Positions 45,790 through 54,822 of a stretch of 64,000 nt of DNA are shown here, in pieces. The DNA comes from Microbulbifer donghaiensis (GTDB lineage: Bacteria; Pseudomonadota; Gammaproteobacteria; Pseudomonadales; Cellvibrionaceae), in NCBI RefSeq assembly GCF_900129095.1, contig NZ_FQVA01000001.1:1488001-1552000 (forward strand), given 5' to 3'. Position numbers and translations under genes: made by a program. Under the pieces are notes generated by a model that had not been told where the DNA came from, did not search any database, and saw nothing but the letters and a program-made list of their open reading frames with translations. The stretch's first letter is position 1. Each line of letters starts with the position of its first letter.

Positions 45790-47061
45790 CTAGTCGTCGA
45801 GCAAAAAATTGTGCTGCCGAGCAAACGTCACTCTCTGCTGCACACGCTCGCGCTGCACGGTCAGGTACATGACCAGCATGCACGCCGCCAGCACGCCGTA
45901 CAGCAGCATAAAGGCCGCACTGTGGATACCCACAATATCCTGAGCCATACCAAACAAGACGGGTAGACTGAAGCCACCGAGCGCGCCGAGGGTGGCGACC
46001 GCGCCGCCGACACTGCCCATATGCTGCGGATATTTGTCGTAAACGATCTTGTAAACGGAAGCGCGGCCGAAGCCCTGGGCGATACCGATGACCAGGATCA
46101 GCAGCGTGAACAGTTCGATACCCACCTCGATATTGAGATGCACATCCCGGTCCACGCCGTGGATGGTCATGCTGGTGGGCGGGTAGCTGAGGAAGAACAG
46201 GCACACCAGGCAGGTCCAGAAGACACTCCAGTTGACCGCGCGTGCGCCGTAGCGGTCGGCGAACCAGCCGCCCAGGGCGCGCACACTGCTGGACACGGCC
46301 ACGAACAGCAGCGTCAGGGCCATGGCCTTCTGCGTGGAAACTCCGTAGACATTGAGGTAGTACTGCGGCAGCCACAACAGCAGTGCGAGAAAGCTGCCAA
46401 ACACGAAATAGTAATAGAGCCCGAATCGCCACACGCGCAGCTCGGCCAGCGGGCGCAGGTGAAAATCGAAATCCGTGCGGCGCCGGCTGCGCATGTAGCG
46501 CGTCTCCTCCGGCGCCCACAGCGCAAACAGTATCGCCATGGCAAACAGGCCCGCGCCATAGAGCGGGCCTATCATGTCCTGCCCCAGCCAGCTTTCAATT
46601 GCCGGCGCCAGCGCCAGCGTAATTGCCGCGCCGGCATTGCCGGCACCGAAGATACCCATCGCCGTGCCCTGCTGCCGCCCCTCGAACCAGGGGCTGATAT
46701 AGCGGATACCGGCCACGAACGAAGTGCCGGAAATACCCAGCCACAATCCCGCCAGCAAATAACCGCGGTAACTGTGAATGTGCGGCAGCAACACCAGTAT
46801 TGGTACCACCAGCAACATCTGCAGCACGATCAGTTTTTTCGCTGAGAATCTCTCTACCAGCAGCCCCAGCGGAAATCGCAGCAGGGCGCCACTCAGCATC
46901 GGTGCCGCCAGCAGCACGCCGAACTCGGTGGCGGAAAGCCCAAGCTGGTCACCGATGGAGACCCCGAGCACCGCGTACAGGGTCCAGACGGAGAAGTTGG
47001 CCGCGAACATTGCGGTGGCAGCCATCAACGCGCGGCTGGCGAGTTGATCAGTGTATTGCAT
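45790..47061 (-). CDS. narK: Nitrate/nitrite MFS transporter (NarK1-type)
   Basis: A 12-helix major facilitator of the nitrate-nitrite porter group, 423 residues. The nitrate signature regions are 'AGLWLGISGTSFVAGIRYISPWFEGRQQGTAMGIFGAGNAGAAI' (helix 5) and 'GGWFADRYGARAVNW'. This shorter form with 'GAGNAG' resembles NarK1 (nitrate/proton symport) rather than NarK2. It is divergent from the second narK-type gene, with a shared 336-bp region. Confidence 0.88.
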   Translation of the reverse strand: MQYTDQLASRALMAATAMFAANFSVWTLYAVLGVSIGDQLGLSATEFGVLLAAPMLSGALLRFPLGLLVERFSAKKLIVLQMLLVVPILVLLPHIHSYRGYLLAGLWLGISGTSFVAGIRYISPWFEGRQQGTAMGIFGAGNAGAAITLALAPAIESWLGQDMIGPLYGAGLFAMAILFALWAPEETRYMRSRRRTDFDFHLRPLAELRVWRFGLYYYFVFGSFLALLLWLPQYYLNVYGVSTQKAMALTLLFVAVSSSVRALGGWFADRYGARAVNWSVFWTCLVCLFFLSYPPTSMTIHGVDRDVHLNIEVGIELFTLLILVIGIAQGFGRASVYKIVYDKYPQHMGSVGGAVATLGALGGFSLPVLFGMAQDIVGIHSAAFMLLYGVLAACMLVMYLTVQRERVQQRVTFARQHNFLLDD

Positions 47062-47397
47062 GGTCTCTTCCTGTTTAACCGACCCTGTTTGCCCGACCCA
47101 CTATTGTACGCAGCCACTGCTGCTGCCGGCGATGCGCCGCAGTGTCTACCCCCAATAAATTCACCGTGTCAGCCGCGCAACTCGCCCTACCACCTCGGAG
47201 GTAGGACCTACATGCGACCCCCAACAAATGCGTGACTTCGCCATTCACAAACGGCTAACCAATCGGAGTAGAAAAGCGGTAGGGGCAAGAAAATTTGACC
47301 GCAACTACCACTATTGTCCGCTTTTCTATTAGTAGGGCCCTTTTAACATGTGCTGCAACCAACATTGTTACGCAACCACTCACTTCGAGGATTTGCC

Positions 47398-48873
47398 ATG
47401 AGCACACCAAGCGGCCTCAATCTTTTCAATTGGGGTGATCCGAAAATAAAAACCCTGCACATCACCTGGTTCGCTTTCTTCCTGTCGTTCGTGGTTTGGT
47501 TCAGCCACGCTCCACTGATGGTATTTATCAAGGAAGCGTTCGATCTCAGCAGCCAGCAGGTCAAGGCGCTGCTGATTCTCAACGTGGCACTGACGATACC
47601 CGCGCGAATCATCATCGGCATGATGGTGGACAAGTTCGGACCGCGCTCGGTGTACAGTGCGTTGCTAATCATCTCCTCGGGGATCTGTATCGGCTTCGCC
47701 ACCGCCGACAGCTATGAAGCACTGGCACTGTTCCGCTTCCTGCTCGGCTTTGTCGGCGCCGGCTTCGTGATCGGCATCCGCATGGTCGGCGAGTGGTTCC
47801 CGGCGAAACAGGTCGGCCTCGCCGAGGGCATCTACGGCGGCTGGGGTAACTTCGGTTCCGCTGCCGGCGCCATGACCCTGCCCACCATCGCACTGATGTT
47901 CGGCGGCGAAGACGGCTGGCGCTACGCCCTGGGCCTGACCGGTGTCATCGCCGGCCTGTACGGCATCTTCTTCTATCGCGTCGCGCGCAACACTCCCAAA
48001 GGCTCCACCTACTTCAAGCCGAAAAAAACCGGCGGCCTTGAAGTCACTAGCATGAAGGACCTGTACTTCTACCTGCTGACAAATATCCCGATGTTCCTGG
48101 CACTGGCGGCACTGGCTTACAAACTGTCACCGGCCGGTGTGGAGTTGCTGACCTGGGAGACCACCTACGTGCTGTGGGGAGTGCTGGTGGTGCTGTTCGC
48201 AGTGCAGACCCGCCAGATCTGGCACGTCAACAAGGAACACCTTGAACAGGGTGTACCGGAACTGGAGAAATACAACTTCAAGCAGGTGGCCATCCTCAAC
48301 GTGGCCTACTTCGTCACCTTCGGTTCCGAGCTGGCTGTGGTTTCCATGCTGCCGCTGTTCTTCCTCGACACCTTCGAGGGGCTGAGTGCGGTGCAGGCCG
48401 GTCTGCTGGCATCCGGCTTTGCCTTCATGAACCTGGTTGCGCGGCCTACCGGCGGCCACTTCAGTGACAAGATGGGTCGTCGCCGCAGCTTGATGTTCCT
48501 GGTCGGCGGCCTGGCAGTGGGCTACCTGGTACTGAGCCAGATCAACAGTGGCTGGTGGATCCCGGCGGCGGTTCTCGCCACCATGGCCTGTTCCTTCTTC
48601 GTACAGGCGGGTGAAGGTGCGGTATTCGCCATTGTCCCGCTGGTCAAGCGCCGCATGACCGGCCAGATCGCCGGTATGGCCGGTGCCTACGGCAACGTGG
48701 GTGCGGTGACCTTCCTGACCGCGCTGTCCTATGTCGACTACAGCACCTTCTTCCTGATCATCGCCGGCTCTGCCGCACTGGTGTTCTTGGCCTGCGCCTT
48801 CCTCGATGAACCCAAGGGTCAGATCGCGGAAGTGCTGCCCGACGGTACCGTGCAGCTGATCAGCGTGGAATAA
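47398..48873 (+). CDS. Nitrate/nitrite MFS transporter (second NarK-type)
   Basis: A 491-residue MFS protein of the nitrate-nitrite porter family. '[48 protein letters not shown]' and '[33 protein letters not shown]' are the two nitrate signatures, each with the substrate-site Arg or Asn environment. ATG 47398 has a CGAGGA site. The following phosphatase/kinase gene recalls the Pseudomonas arrangement beside nitrate assimilation genes. In 47062-47397 I see no convincing FNR/Anr or NarL site; a palindrome (ACCTCGGAGGT) is the only clear structure. Confidence 0.88.
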   Translation: MSTPSGLNLFNWGDPKIKTLHITWFAFFLSFVVWFSHAPLMVFIKEAFDLSSQQVKALLILNVALTIPARIIIGMMVDKFGPRSVYSALLIISSGICIGFATADSYEALALFRFLLGFVGAGFVIGIRMVGEWFPAKQVGLAEGIYGGWGNFGSAAGAMTLPTIALMFGGEDGWRYALGLTGVIAGLYGIFFYRVARNTPKGSTYFKPKKTGGLEVTSMKDLYFYLLTNIPMFLALAALAYKLSPAGVELLTWETTYVLWGVLVVLFAVQTRQIWHVNKEHLEQGVPELEKYNFKQVAILNVAYFVTFGSELAVVSMLPLFFLDTFEGLSAVQAGLLASGFAFMNLVARPTGGHFSDKMGRRRSLMFLVGGLAVGYLVLSQINSGWWIPAAVLATMACSFFVQAGEGAVFAIVPLVKRRMTGQIAGMAGAYGNVGAVTFLTALSYVDYSTFFLIIAGSAALVFLACAFLDEPKGQIAEVLPDGTVQLISVE

Positions 48874-48920
48874 CGCCCGCAGAATGCACAGGGCAAAAAG
48901 ACAACGAGCACATCAAATCT

Positions 48921-48950
48921 GGCGGCCCGCAAGGGCCGCCACTTTCGTTT
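48921..48950 (+). terminator. Terminator after the second narK-type gene
   Basis: GGCGGCCC-GCAA-GGGCCGCC (48921-48940) is an 8-bp GC stem with a GNRA loop, followed by ACTTTCGTTT. The U-tract is imperfect but adequate. It lies 47 bp after the stop codon. Confidence 0.75.
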
Positions 48951-49086
48951 GCGGCCTCGCCGCCGGACCGGCTTCGAGCCACATCCACACACAGCTGAAA
49001 CTGGCGCGAGCTGACAGCGCGCGATTTCCAGCTGCACAAAAAAGCGGATAACCTTGGAAACTGTTTCAACATCGGTGGCCGACACC

Positions 49087-50847
49087 ATGCACAGTGAGAC
49101 TGCGACAGCCCCGGACCGCTCCCAGCAGCTCGAATTGCGGGCGGGTAGCTGCACTCGCGCGGGTATCAAACCGCAGAACGAGGACGCAGCCGTTTTCCAC
49201 TGGCCGGCAGATCCGCACCTGCAGGAATATCTCGGTGCGGTCGCCGCGGTCGCCGATGGAGTCAGCTCCGCAGAAGCCGGCGCGCTCGCCAGCAGTACGG
49301 CCACCGAGCAGTTTGTCAGCGATTATTACCGCGCACCGGATACCTGGTCCGCGGCTCGCGCCGGACAGAAAGTGCTGGCGTCGATCAACAGCAAGCTGTA
49401 CCGCAAGAGCCACGAATTCGCGCAGGAAGAAAAAGGCTACCTGTGTACCTTCTCCGCGCTGGTGTTCAAATCCCGCACCGGACATTTTTTCCACGTCGGT
49501 GACAGCCGCATTCAGCTGCTGCGCGACGACAAACTGGAATGCCTGACCCGCGATCACACCGTCACCCTGGGCCACCGCCGGCGCATACTGTCGCGCGCGC
49601 TGGGCATGGATACCGGACTGCAGGTGGATTACGGCCGCGTGGATCTGGAACTGGGCGACCAGTTCCTGTTGACCAGCGACGGCGTGCACGACTTCGTGCC
49701 GAAGATGACCGCCATGGAAGTCCTGCGGCGCGACGACCTCGACGCACAGCAAAAGGCCGAGACGCTGGTGCGCTACGCCGAGGAAAACGGCAGCGACGAC
49801 AACCTGACCGCGGTCGTGGTGGAAGTGGCCGCACTGCCCGCCACCACCCTCGATGAATACAGCCACCAGCTCACGCGCCTGCCGTTCCCGCCGCCGCTGG
49901 AGCCGGGCATGGTGCTGGATGGCTATGCGGTGGAGCGCGAGCTGTTTTCCTCCCAGCGCAGCCAGCTGTATCTGGTGCGCGATACCGAGAGCGGCAATAC
50001 GCTGGTGATGAAAACCCCCTCCATCAATTACGAAGACGATATTCACTACATCGACCGCTTCGTGCAGGAGGAGTGGATCGGTCTGCGTATCCAGAGCGAG
50101 CGCGTGGTGCGCATCTGCCGGCAGAACCGCCAGCGCACCGCGCTCTACTACCTGATGGAATACGTCGAGGGCTGCACGCTGGAATCCTGGATCGCCCGCA
50201 ACCGCTTTCCGAAACCCGCCGAGGCGTTCCGCATCGTGCGCGAGATCGCCGACGGGCTGACGGCGTTCCACGAACAGGAAACGATTCACCAGGACCTGAA
50301 GCCGGCCAACATCATGCTCGACACTGCCGGCCACGTGAAAATCATCGACTTCGGCTCTGTCTATGTCGCCGGCTCGGCCGAAGTGTTCCGGCCACTGCAG
50401 CACCCGGGCGCACTGGGCACCGCCTCCTATTCCGACCCCCACTATATCCTCGGCCACAACACCGGCATCCAGGGGGATATCTATGCGCTGGCCACCATCG
50501 CCTATGAAATCTTTACCGGCGAACTGCCCTACGGCGAAGAGATCAATGAGTGCCGATCGCGCGCCGATTACGAACAGCTGAGCTACCGCGCCGCCAGCCA
50601 GTTCAACCCGGTGATCCCGATCTGGTTTGACCGAACGCTGGAGAGGGGCTGCGCGATCGACCTCGGCAGGCGCTACCACACCATTGCCGGATTCATCACC
50701 GACCTCGGCAACCCCAACCCCGAATACCTGCGCGATGACCCGTCGGAGTACAAGAGCCAGAACGCATCGCTGTTCTGGAAAATCCTCTCCGGCCTGTGGA
50801 TCGTCACGCTGCTGGCGGTTATTGCACTGTTCTCCGCCGGAAGCTGA
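49087..50847 (+). CDS. Bifunctional PP2C phosphatase / Ser-Thr kinase
   Basis: The N-terminal PP2C domain (about 10-255) has the metal motifs 'NEDAAVF', 'AVADGVSSAEAG', 'HVGDSR', 'TSDGVHDF' and 'GSDDNLTAVV'. A eukaryotic-type kinase domain follows (about 285-540): Lys in 'TLVMKTPS', catalytic loop 'IHQDLKPANIML' (HQD instead of HRD), 'DFGS' and 'YALATIAYEIFTGELPYG'. One C-terminal membrane helix (last ~23 residues) suggests tail anchoring. ATG 49087 is my choice; TTG 49054 is possible. Homologues in Pseudomonas flank nasA/nirBD genes, which suggests a role in nitrate uptake control; targets are unknown. Confidence 0.9.
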   Translation: MHSETATAPDRSQQLELRAGSCTRAGIKPQNEDAAVFHWPADPHLQEYLGAVAAVADGVSSAEAGALASSTATEQFVSDYYRAPDTWSAARAGQKVLASINSKLYRKSHEFAQEEKGYLCTFSALVFKSRTGHFFHVGDSRIQLLRDDKLECLTRDHTVTLGHRRRILSRALGMDTGLQVDYGRVDLELGDQFLLTSDGVHDFVPKMTAMEVLRRDDLDAQQKAETLVRYAEENGSDDNLTAVVVEVAALPATTLDEYSHQLTRLPFPPPLEPGMVLDGYAVERELFSSQRSQLYLVRDTESGNTLVMKTPSINYEDDIHYIDRFVQEEWIGLRIQSERVVRICRQNRQRTALYYLMEYVEGCTLESWIARNRFPKPAEAFRIVREIADGLTAFHEQETIHQDLKPANIMLDTAGHVKIIDFGSVYVAGSAEVFRPLQHPGALGTASYSDPHYILGHNTGIQGDIYALATIAYEIFTGELPYGEEINECRSRADYEQLSYRAASQFNPVIPIWFDRTLERGCAIDLGRRYHTIAGFITDLGNPNPEYLRDDPSEYKSQNASLFWKILSGLWIVTLLAVIALFSAGS

Positions 50848-50857
50848 TCTGGATCAA
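50844..50857 (+). promoter_or_regulatory. FNR/Anr-type box upstream of the usp gene
   Basis: CTGAT-CTGG-ATCAA matches TTGAT-N4-ATCAA at nine of ten positions. It overlaps the stop codon of the kinase gene and lies 61 bp before the usp GTG. With activation centred at -41.5, transcription would start near 50892. Anaerobic induction of the usp gene is inferred; Anr control of usp genes is known in Pseudomonas. Confidence 0.6.
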
Positions 50858-50917
50858 TACCGCGCAAACGGTTAGGGTTAGGCTAAAGAAAAAACGGCTG
50901 TGTAAAAGGACGACCGC

Positions 50918-51787
50918 GTGAAAAACATTCTCGTAATTCTCGACAAGCCCAAGCACGAACAGATCGCGCTGCAGCGCGCAGTGGAGCTGGCCAAGGCAGC
51001 GGGCGCGCGCCTGCACCTGGTCAGTTTCGCCTACGATCCGCGGGCCACCCTGCCCGGCGTACACGAGACACCGGATGATGTAGTGAAGGCGATGGTAAGC
51101 GCGCGCCAACCCTGGCTCGAGGAGCTGTGCAAGCAGCACCAGCTTTCCGCGGACACGACAACCGAGGCCGTGTGGCACTACAGCATCGCCAACTGGACCA
51201 TCGAGACGCTGGTAAAGGATTCCTTCGACCTGGTGATTAAAACGGCGCAGAAACAGTTTGGCCACGGCGGCTACGGCTCCATCGACTGGCAGCTGATCGA
51301 GCGCTCTTCGGTGCCGCTGTGGCTCGCGGTCACTACCCCCTGGCTCAAGCACGAGCGCCTCGTGGCGGCACTGGATCCCTCCGTGGACAACCTGCTGCAC
51401 AAGGAACTCAACCTGCGGGTGCTGACCGCGGGCGATCGGCTGGCGAAGATACTGGGCGCACAACTGGAAGTGGTCGCCTGCCTGCCCGGCGCCGGCGTGC
51501 TGGAGGAACTGGGGCTGACGCCCAGGCACGACACCTCCGCGGAACAGCAGCGTACGCTGCGCGAGTATCTGGAAGTGGCGATCCGTGACAGCGGCGCCAA
51601 CTGCAGTGAAGTGCACCTGGTATCCGGCAAGCCGGCGCGGGAAGTCAATCGGATAGTCGACCGCAACAAGGCGCGGCTGATGCTGGTCGGGCGCGGCGTG
51701 CGCAAGGGCGCCACCGGTTTGCTGCTCGGCAACACCGCAGAGCGGATACTGTCCAAGTGCAACACCGACGTGCTGATCGTGCCCTGA
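50918..51787 (+). CDS. Universal stress protein, tandem UspA domains
   Basis: A 289-residue protein with two Usp folds (about 1-140 and 150-289), like UspE. The second half has the ATP-site pattern GRGVRKGATGLLLGN with 'NTAERI' and 'CNTDVLIVP'; the first half is degenerate in this motif. The start is GTG 50918 after an AAAGGA site. An Anr-type box lies upstream, and nitrate and anaerobic genes surround it, which suggest a role in survival without oxygen. Confidence 0.88.
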   Translation: MKNILVILDKPKHEQIALQRAVELAKAAGARLHLVSFAYDPRATLPGVHETPDDVVKAMVSARQPWLEELCKQHQLSADTTTEAVWHYSIANWTIETLVKDSFDLVIKTAQKQFGHGGYGSIDWQLIERSSVPLWLAVTTPWLKHERLVAALDPSVDNLLHKELNLRVLTAGDRLAKILGAQLEVVACLPGAGVLEELGLTPRHDTSAEQQRTLREYLEVAIRDSGANCSEVHLVSGKPAREVNRIVDRNKARLMLVGRGVRKGATGLLLGNTAERILSKCNTDVLIVP

Positions 51788-51850
51788 GCGGCTCGTCCTC
51801 TTTTCATCAACCCGGTAACGAATTACCCGGTAACCCTTCACCCGGAAACC

Positions 51851-51889
51851 CTGTCGCTCCAATAAACGGATCGTTAATTGGGGCGACAG
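51851..51889. terminator. Long hairpin between converging usp and TPP-enzyme genes
   Basis: CTGTCGC-t-CCAAT-a-AACG pairs with CGTT-a-ATTGG-g-GCGACAG around a 3-base loop (16 pairs, two mismatches). There is no U-run on either side, so it is terminator-like only by position between two converging genes. The preceding 45 bp hold three CCCGG(T/A)AAC-type short repeats. Confidence 0.5.
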
Positions 51890-51966
51890 ACCAATCCCCT
51901 CTGAATTGATAAATAACTCGACATTTCGGCGCGATCACCGCGTTCGGGACCCTGTTGCCGCAGCTC

Positions 51967-53625
51967 CTATGGCGCGATCTTTTGCTTCAGCGCTTTCGCC
52001 AGCGCCGGCGGCAGGCTGGGCAGTGAACGCAGCAGCCAGGGCAGCACTCTGCGTTTGACGCCGTTCAGCGACTCCGGCACCACCACCTCAATGAGATGCG
52101 GCCCCGGCATCGCCAGTGCGTATTCCAGCGCCTTGACGAAATCCTCGGTGGTCGTTGCGCGCACGGTGTGCACACCCATGCCTTGCGCCAGTTGGGCGAA
52201 GTTCAGCACCGGCCCGCGCAGATCCAGTTGCGATTTCGCTTTCGGCCCGACTTCGTCGGCGCCGACCCGTTCCAGCTCGACATTCAGCACCGAATAAGAG
52301 GCGTTGTTGAAAATGATCGATGTGACGTTCAGTTGTTCGCGCGCCATCGTCCACAGCGCCTGGATCGTGTACATCGCAGTGCCATCCCCTACCAGAGCCA
52401 GCACCGGTCGGTCCGGGCAGGCGATGGCGGCGCCAATCGCATTCGGCAGCCCCTGACCGATCGCGCCGCCGGTCAGCGTAATCAGGTCATGGCGAGGTGC
52501 GCCGGCGGTCATCGCCGACAGCATCAGCCCCGAAGTGATCGCCTCGTCGATCACGATGGCGTTCTCCGGCAGCAGATGGCCGACCGCCTTGCAGACCTTC
52601 TCCGCGGTCAGTTTGCCGCGCGGCCGGCCCGGCCGCTGACCCGGCTGCAGCGCCGGCGCGGTGCTCTCGGCACCGAGGGCCAGCACCAGTTTCTGCAAAC
52701 TCGCCGCGGCGTCCTCGGCCGGGGTTGCCAGCGTCTGCACGGTGCAGCTCTCCGGCACCAGGTAACTTTTCTTACCGGGATAGGCGAAGAACGACACCGG
52801 CGCCTTGGCGTCGACCAGAATCAACTGTTCGATCTCGGCGAGCTGTACGCCGGCCAATTCGGCCAGATAGGCAATGCGTTCGACGAAAGGCAAGCCGGCA
52901 CCGCGTTCGAGCCGGGTCGGAAACACCTCGCCCAGCAGTTTCACGCCGTTGTGCGCGGCGATGCGAGCGGCCGCCAGCAGCGCCGGCTCGCGCAGCGCGC
53001 GGCCGCCCAGCAGCAGCGCGGTTTTCTTGCCGGAGCCGATCGCGTCGGCAATCGCGGCGACAGTGGCGTCGTCTGCCGCAACGGCAACCGGTGGTGGCGG
53101 TGGCGGGCTGGGCACACCGCCTTCGCCCCACGAGGCATCGGCCGGCAGGATCAGTGTCGCCACCTGGCCGGGCAACCCGCGCGCCGCGGCAATGGCATCG
53201 GCTGCGTCTTTGCACAAATCCGCCGTGCTTGTCGCGGTGCGCACAAAGCCGGGCGATACATTGCGCGCGACGGTTTCGATATCCGATTGCAGCTGCGCAT
53301 CGAACGGCACGTGATAGCTCGCGTGATCGCCGACGATGTTGACCACCGGCACCTTGCCTTTGCGGGCATTGTGCAGATTGGCCAGGCCGTTGCCGAGGCC
53401 GCAACCGAGGTGCAGCAGCGTCGCTGCCGGTTTGTCGGCCATCCGCGCGTAACCGTCGGCAGCGCCGGTCGCGACACCTTCGAATAGCGCCAGCACCGCG
53501 CGCATTTTCGGTTCGCTGTCCAGCGCCGCGACGAAATGCATTTCGCTGGTACCGGGATTGGTGAAGCACACCTCGATGCCGGCATCGACCAGCGTTTTCA
53601 TCAGGGCTTGGGCGCCGTTGGTCAT
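51967..53625 (-). CDS. TPP-dependent 2-keto acid decarboxylase-like enzyme
   Basis: A 552-residue three-domain TPP enzyme of the acetolactate synthase/benzoylformate decarboxylase superfamily. The catalytic Glu is in 'ALFEGVATGAADGYA'. The active-site His typical of decarboxylases occurs in 'LLHLGCGLGNG' and would be absent from true acetolactate synthases. The TPP motif is 'GDGTAMYTIQALW...IIFNN'. There is no ALS small subunit nearby. With a flavin alpha-hydroxy-acid oxidase next to it, a mandelate-type sequence (hydroxy acid to keto acid to aldehyde) is plausible, but the substrate is not proven. C-terminal Pro/Leu-rich tail of unknown role. Confidence 0.83.
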   Translation of the reverse strand: MTNGAQALMKTLVDAGIEVCFTNPGTSEMHFVAALDSEPKMRAVLALFEGVATGAADGYARMADKPAATLLHLGCGLGNGLANLHNARKGKVPVVNIVGDHASYHVPFDAQLQSDIETVARNVSPGFVRTATSTADLCKDAADAIAAARGLPGQVATLILPADASWGEGGVPSPPPPPPVAVAADDATVAAIADAIGSGKKTALLLGGRALREPALLAAARIAAHNGVKLLGEVFPTRLERGAGLPFVERIAYLAELAGVQLAEIEQLILVDAKAPVSFFAYPGKKSYLVPESCTVQTLATPAEDAAASLQKLVLALGAESTAPALQPGQRPGRPRGKLTAEKVCKAVGHLLPENAIVIDEAITSGLMLSAMTAGAPRHDLITLTGGAIGQGLPNAIGAAIACPDRPVLALVGDGTAMYTIQALWTMAREQLNVTSIIFNNASYSVLNVELERVGADEVGPKAKSQLDLRGPVLNFAQLAQGMGVHTVRATTTEDFVKALEYALAMPGPHLIEVVVPESLNGVKRRVLPWLLRSLPSLPPALAKALKQKIAP

Positions 53626-53664
53626 TGTTATTCTCCTGCGGACGAAAAACTCGAAAAGGAATAA

Positions 53665-54822
53665 TTAAAGGGAGTCCAGTTGGGCGATACCGATATCGGC
53701 AATACGGGTGACACCGGTCAGGGTCATGGCCAGGCGCAGTTCCTGCTGCCAGCCGGCAAGCATGTGGCTGACGCCCTGCTGGCCCGCACCTGCGAGAGCC
53801 CAGGCCCAGGGGCGGCCAATCATCACCCCCTGGGCACCGAGCGCCAGGGCGCGGAAGACATCCACGCCGCTGCGTATGCCGCCATCCACCAGTACCGTGG
53901 TTTGCGCGCCCACCGCTGCCGCTATGGCCGGCAGGCGTGACGCGGTGGAAGCGACACCATCCAGCTGCCGGCCGCCGTGATTGGACACCACGATACCCTC
54001 GGCGCCCACCTGCACGGCGGCCCTGGCATCCTCCACATCGAGAATACCCTTGAGCATCAGCCTGCCCGGCCACTGGCTGCGCAGCCATTCGATATCGGCC
54101 CAGGTCACGGTGGGATCAAACTGGCTCTCCACCCAGGCCTTGAATGCATCCGGATTGCGGGCGCCGGGAACGGCCTCGCTCAGATTGCCGAACGTCAGCG
54201 GTGTGCCGCGCAGGGCCACGTCCCAGACCCAGCCCGGTCGCGCCAGCAACTGACTCGCCTTCAGGGCTGCCGAACGGAGTCCGCCGCTGGACAGGCCGTT
54301 GCGGGTATCGCGATGGCGCATGCCGGGTAACGGCAGATCGACCGTGAACACCAGGGTGCGGCAACCGGCGGCCCAGGCTTCGGCCAGCAGTGACTGGATC
54401 AGGGCGCGGTCGCGGATCATGTATAACTGGAACCAGAACGGCTCACTGGCCGCCGCCTGCACTTCCTGCAGCGGGCAGATGCCTACAGTTGACAGCACAA
54501 AGGGAACACCGGCGCCGTTGGCAGCACGCACCGCCTGCACCTCGCCCCGTCGCGCCATCATGCCCGCCAGACCCACCGGCGCCAGCACCACCGGCATGCG
54601 GCAGGACTGGCCCGCCAGCACGGTGCCGGTGTCGATATTGTCCACGTTCACCAACACCCGCTGGCGCAGTCTCACCCTGCCCCAGTCCGCCACATTCACT
54701 GCCATGGTCTGCTCATCGGTGGCGCCGCCATCCAGGAAGTCAAACAGGAACCGGGGCAGGCGGGCGCGGGCCAGTGTGCGGTAATCGTCGGAGGTGGCGG
54801 GATAGCCGAGGCTCAGGCTCAT
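53665..54822 (-). CDS. FMN-dependent alpha-hydroxy acid oxidase/dehydrogenase
   Basis: A 385-residue TIM-barrel enzyme of the lactate/mandelate dehydrogenase family. FMN and catalytic residues are in 'FWFQLYMIRDR', 'FTVDLPLPGMRHRD', 'LMLKGI' (Lys), 'VSNHGGRQLDG' (catalytic His and Arg) and 'VDGGIRSG'. The usual substrate-binding Tyr near the N-terminus ('YDYL.GG' in mandelate dehydrogenase) reads 'FDFLDGG' here, so Phe replaces Tyr. It overlaps the FAD enzyme by 4 bp, so the three genes form one operon. L-lactate versus mandelate-like substrates are undecided. Confidence 0.87.
   Translation of the reverse strand: MSLSLGYPATSDDYRTLARARLPRFLFDFLDGGATDEQTMAVNVADWGRVRLRQRVLVNVDNIDTGTVLAGQSCRMPVVLAPVGLAGMMARRGEVQAVRAANGAGVPFVLSTVGICPLQEVQAAASEPFWFQLYMIRDRALIQSLLAEAWAAGCRTLVFTVDLPLPGMRHRDTRNGLSSGGLRSAALKASQLLARPGWVWDVALRGTPLTFGNLSEAVPGARNPDAFKAWVESQFDPTVTWADIEWLRSQWPGRLMLKGILDVEDARAAVQVGAEGIVVSNHGGRQLDGVASTASRLPAIAAAVGAQTTVLVDGGIRSGVDVFRALALGAQGVMIGRPWAWALAGAGQQGVSHMLAGWQQELRLAMTLTGVTRIADIGIAQLDSL

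Noticed and set aside
47062..47397. FNR/Anr or NarL sites in the divergent narK region
   Set aside because: Only partial heptamer-like words were found and no TTGAT-N4-ATCAA; not enough to report as sites.
51967..53625. Biosynthetic acetolactate synthase (ilvB)
   Set aside because: No small subunit, no ilvC/ilvH neighbours, and an active-site His typical of decarboxylases; the catabolic context fits better.
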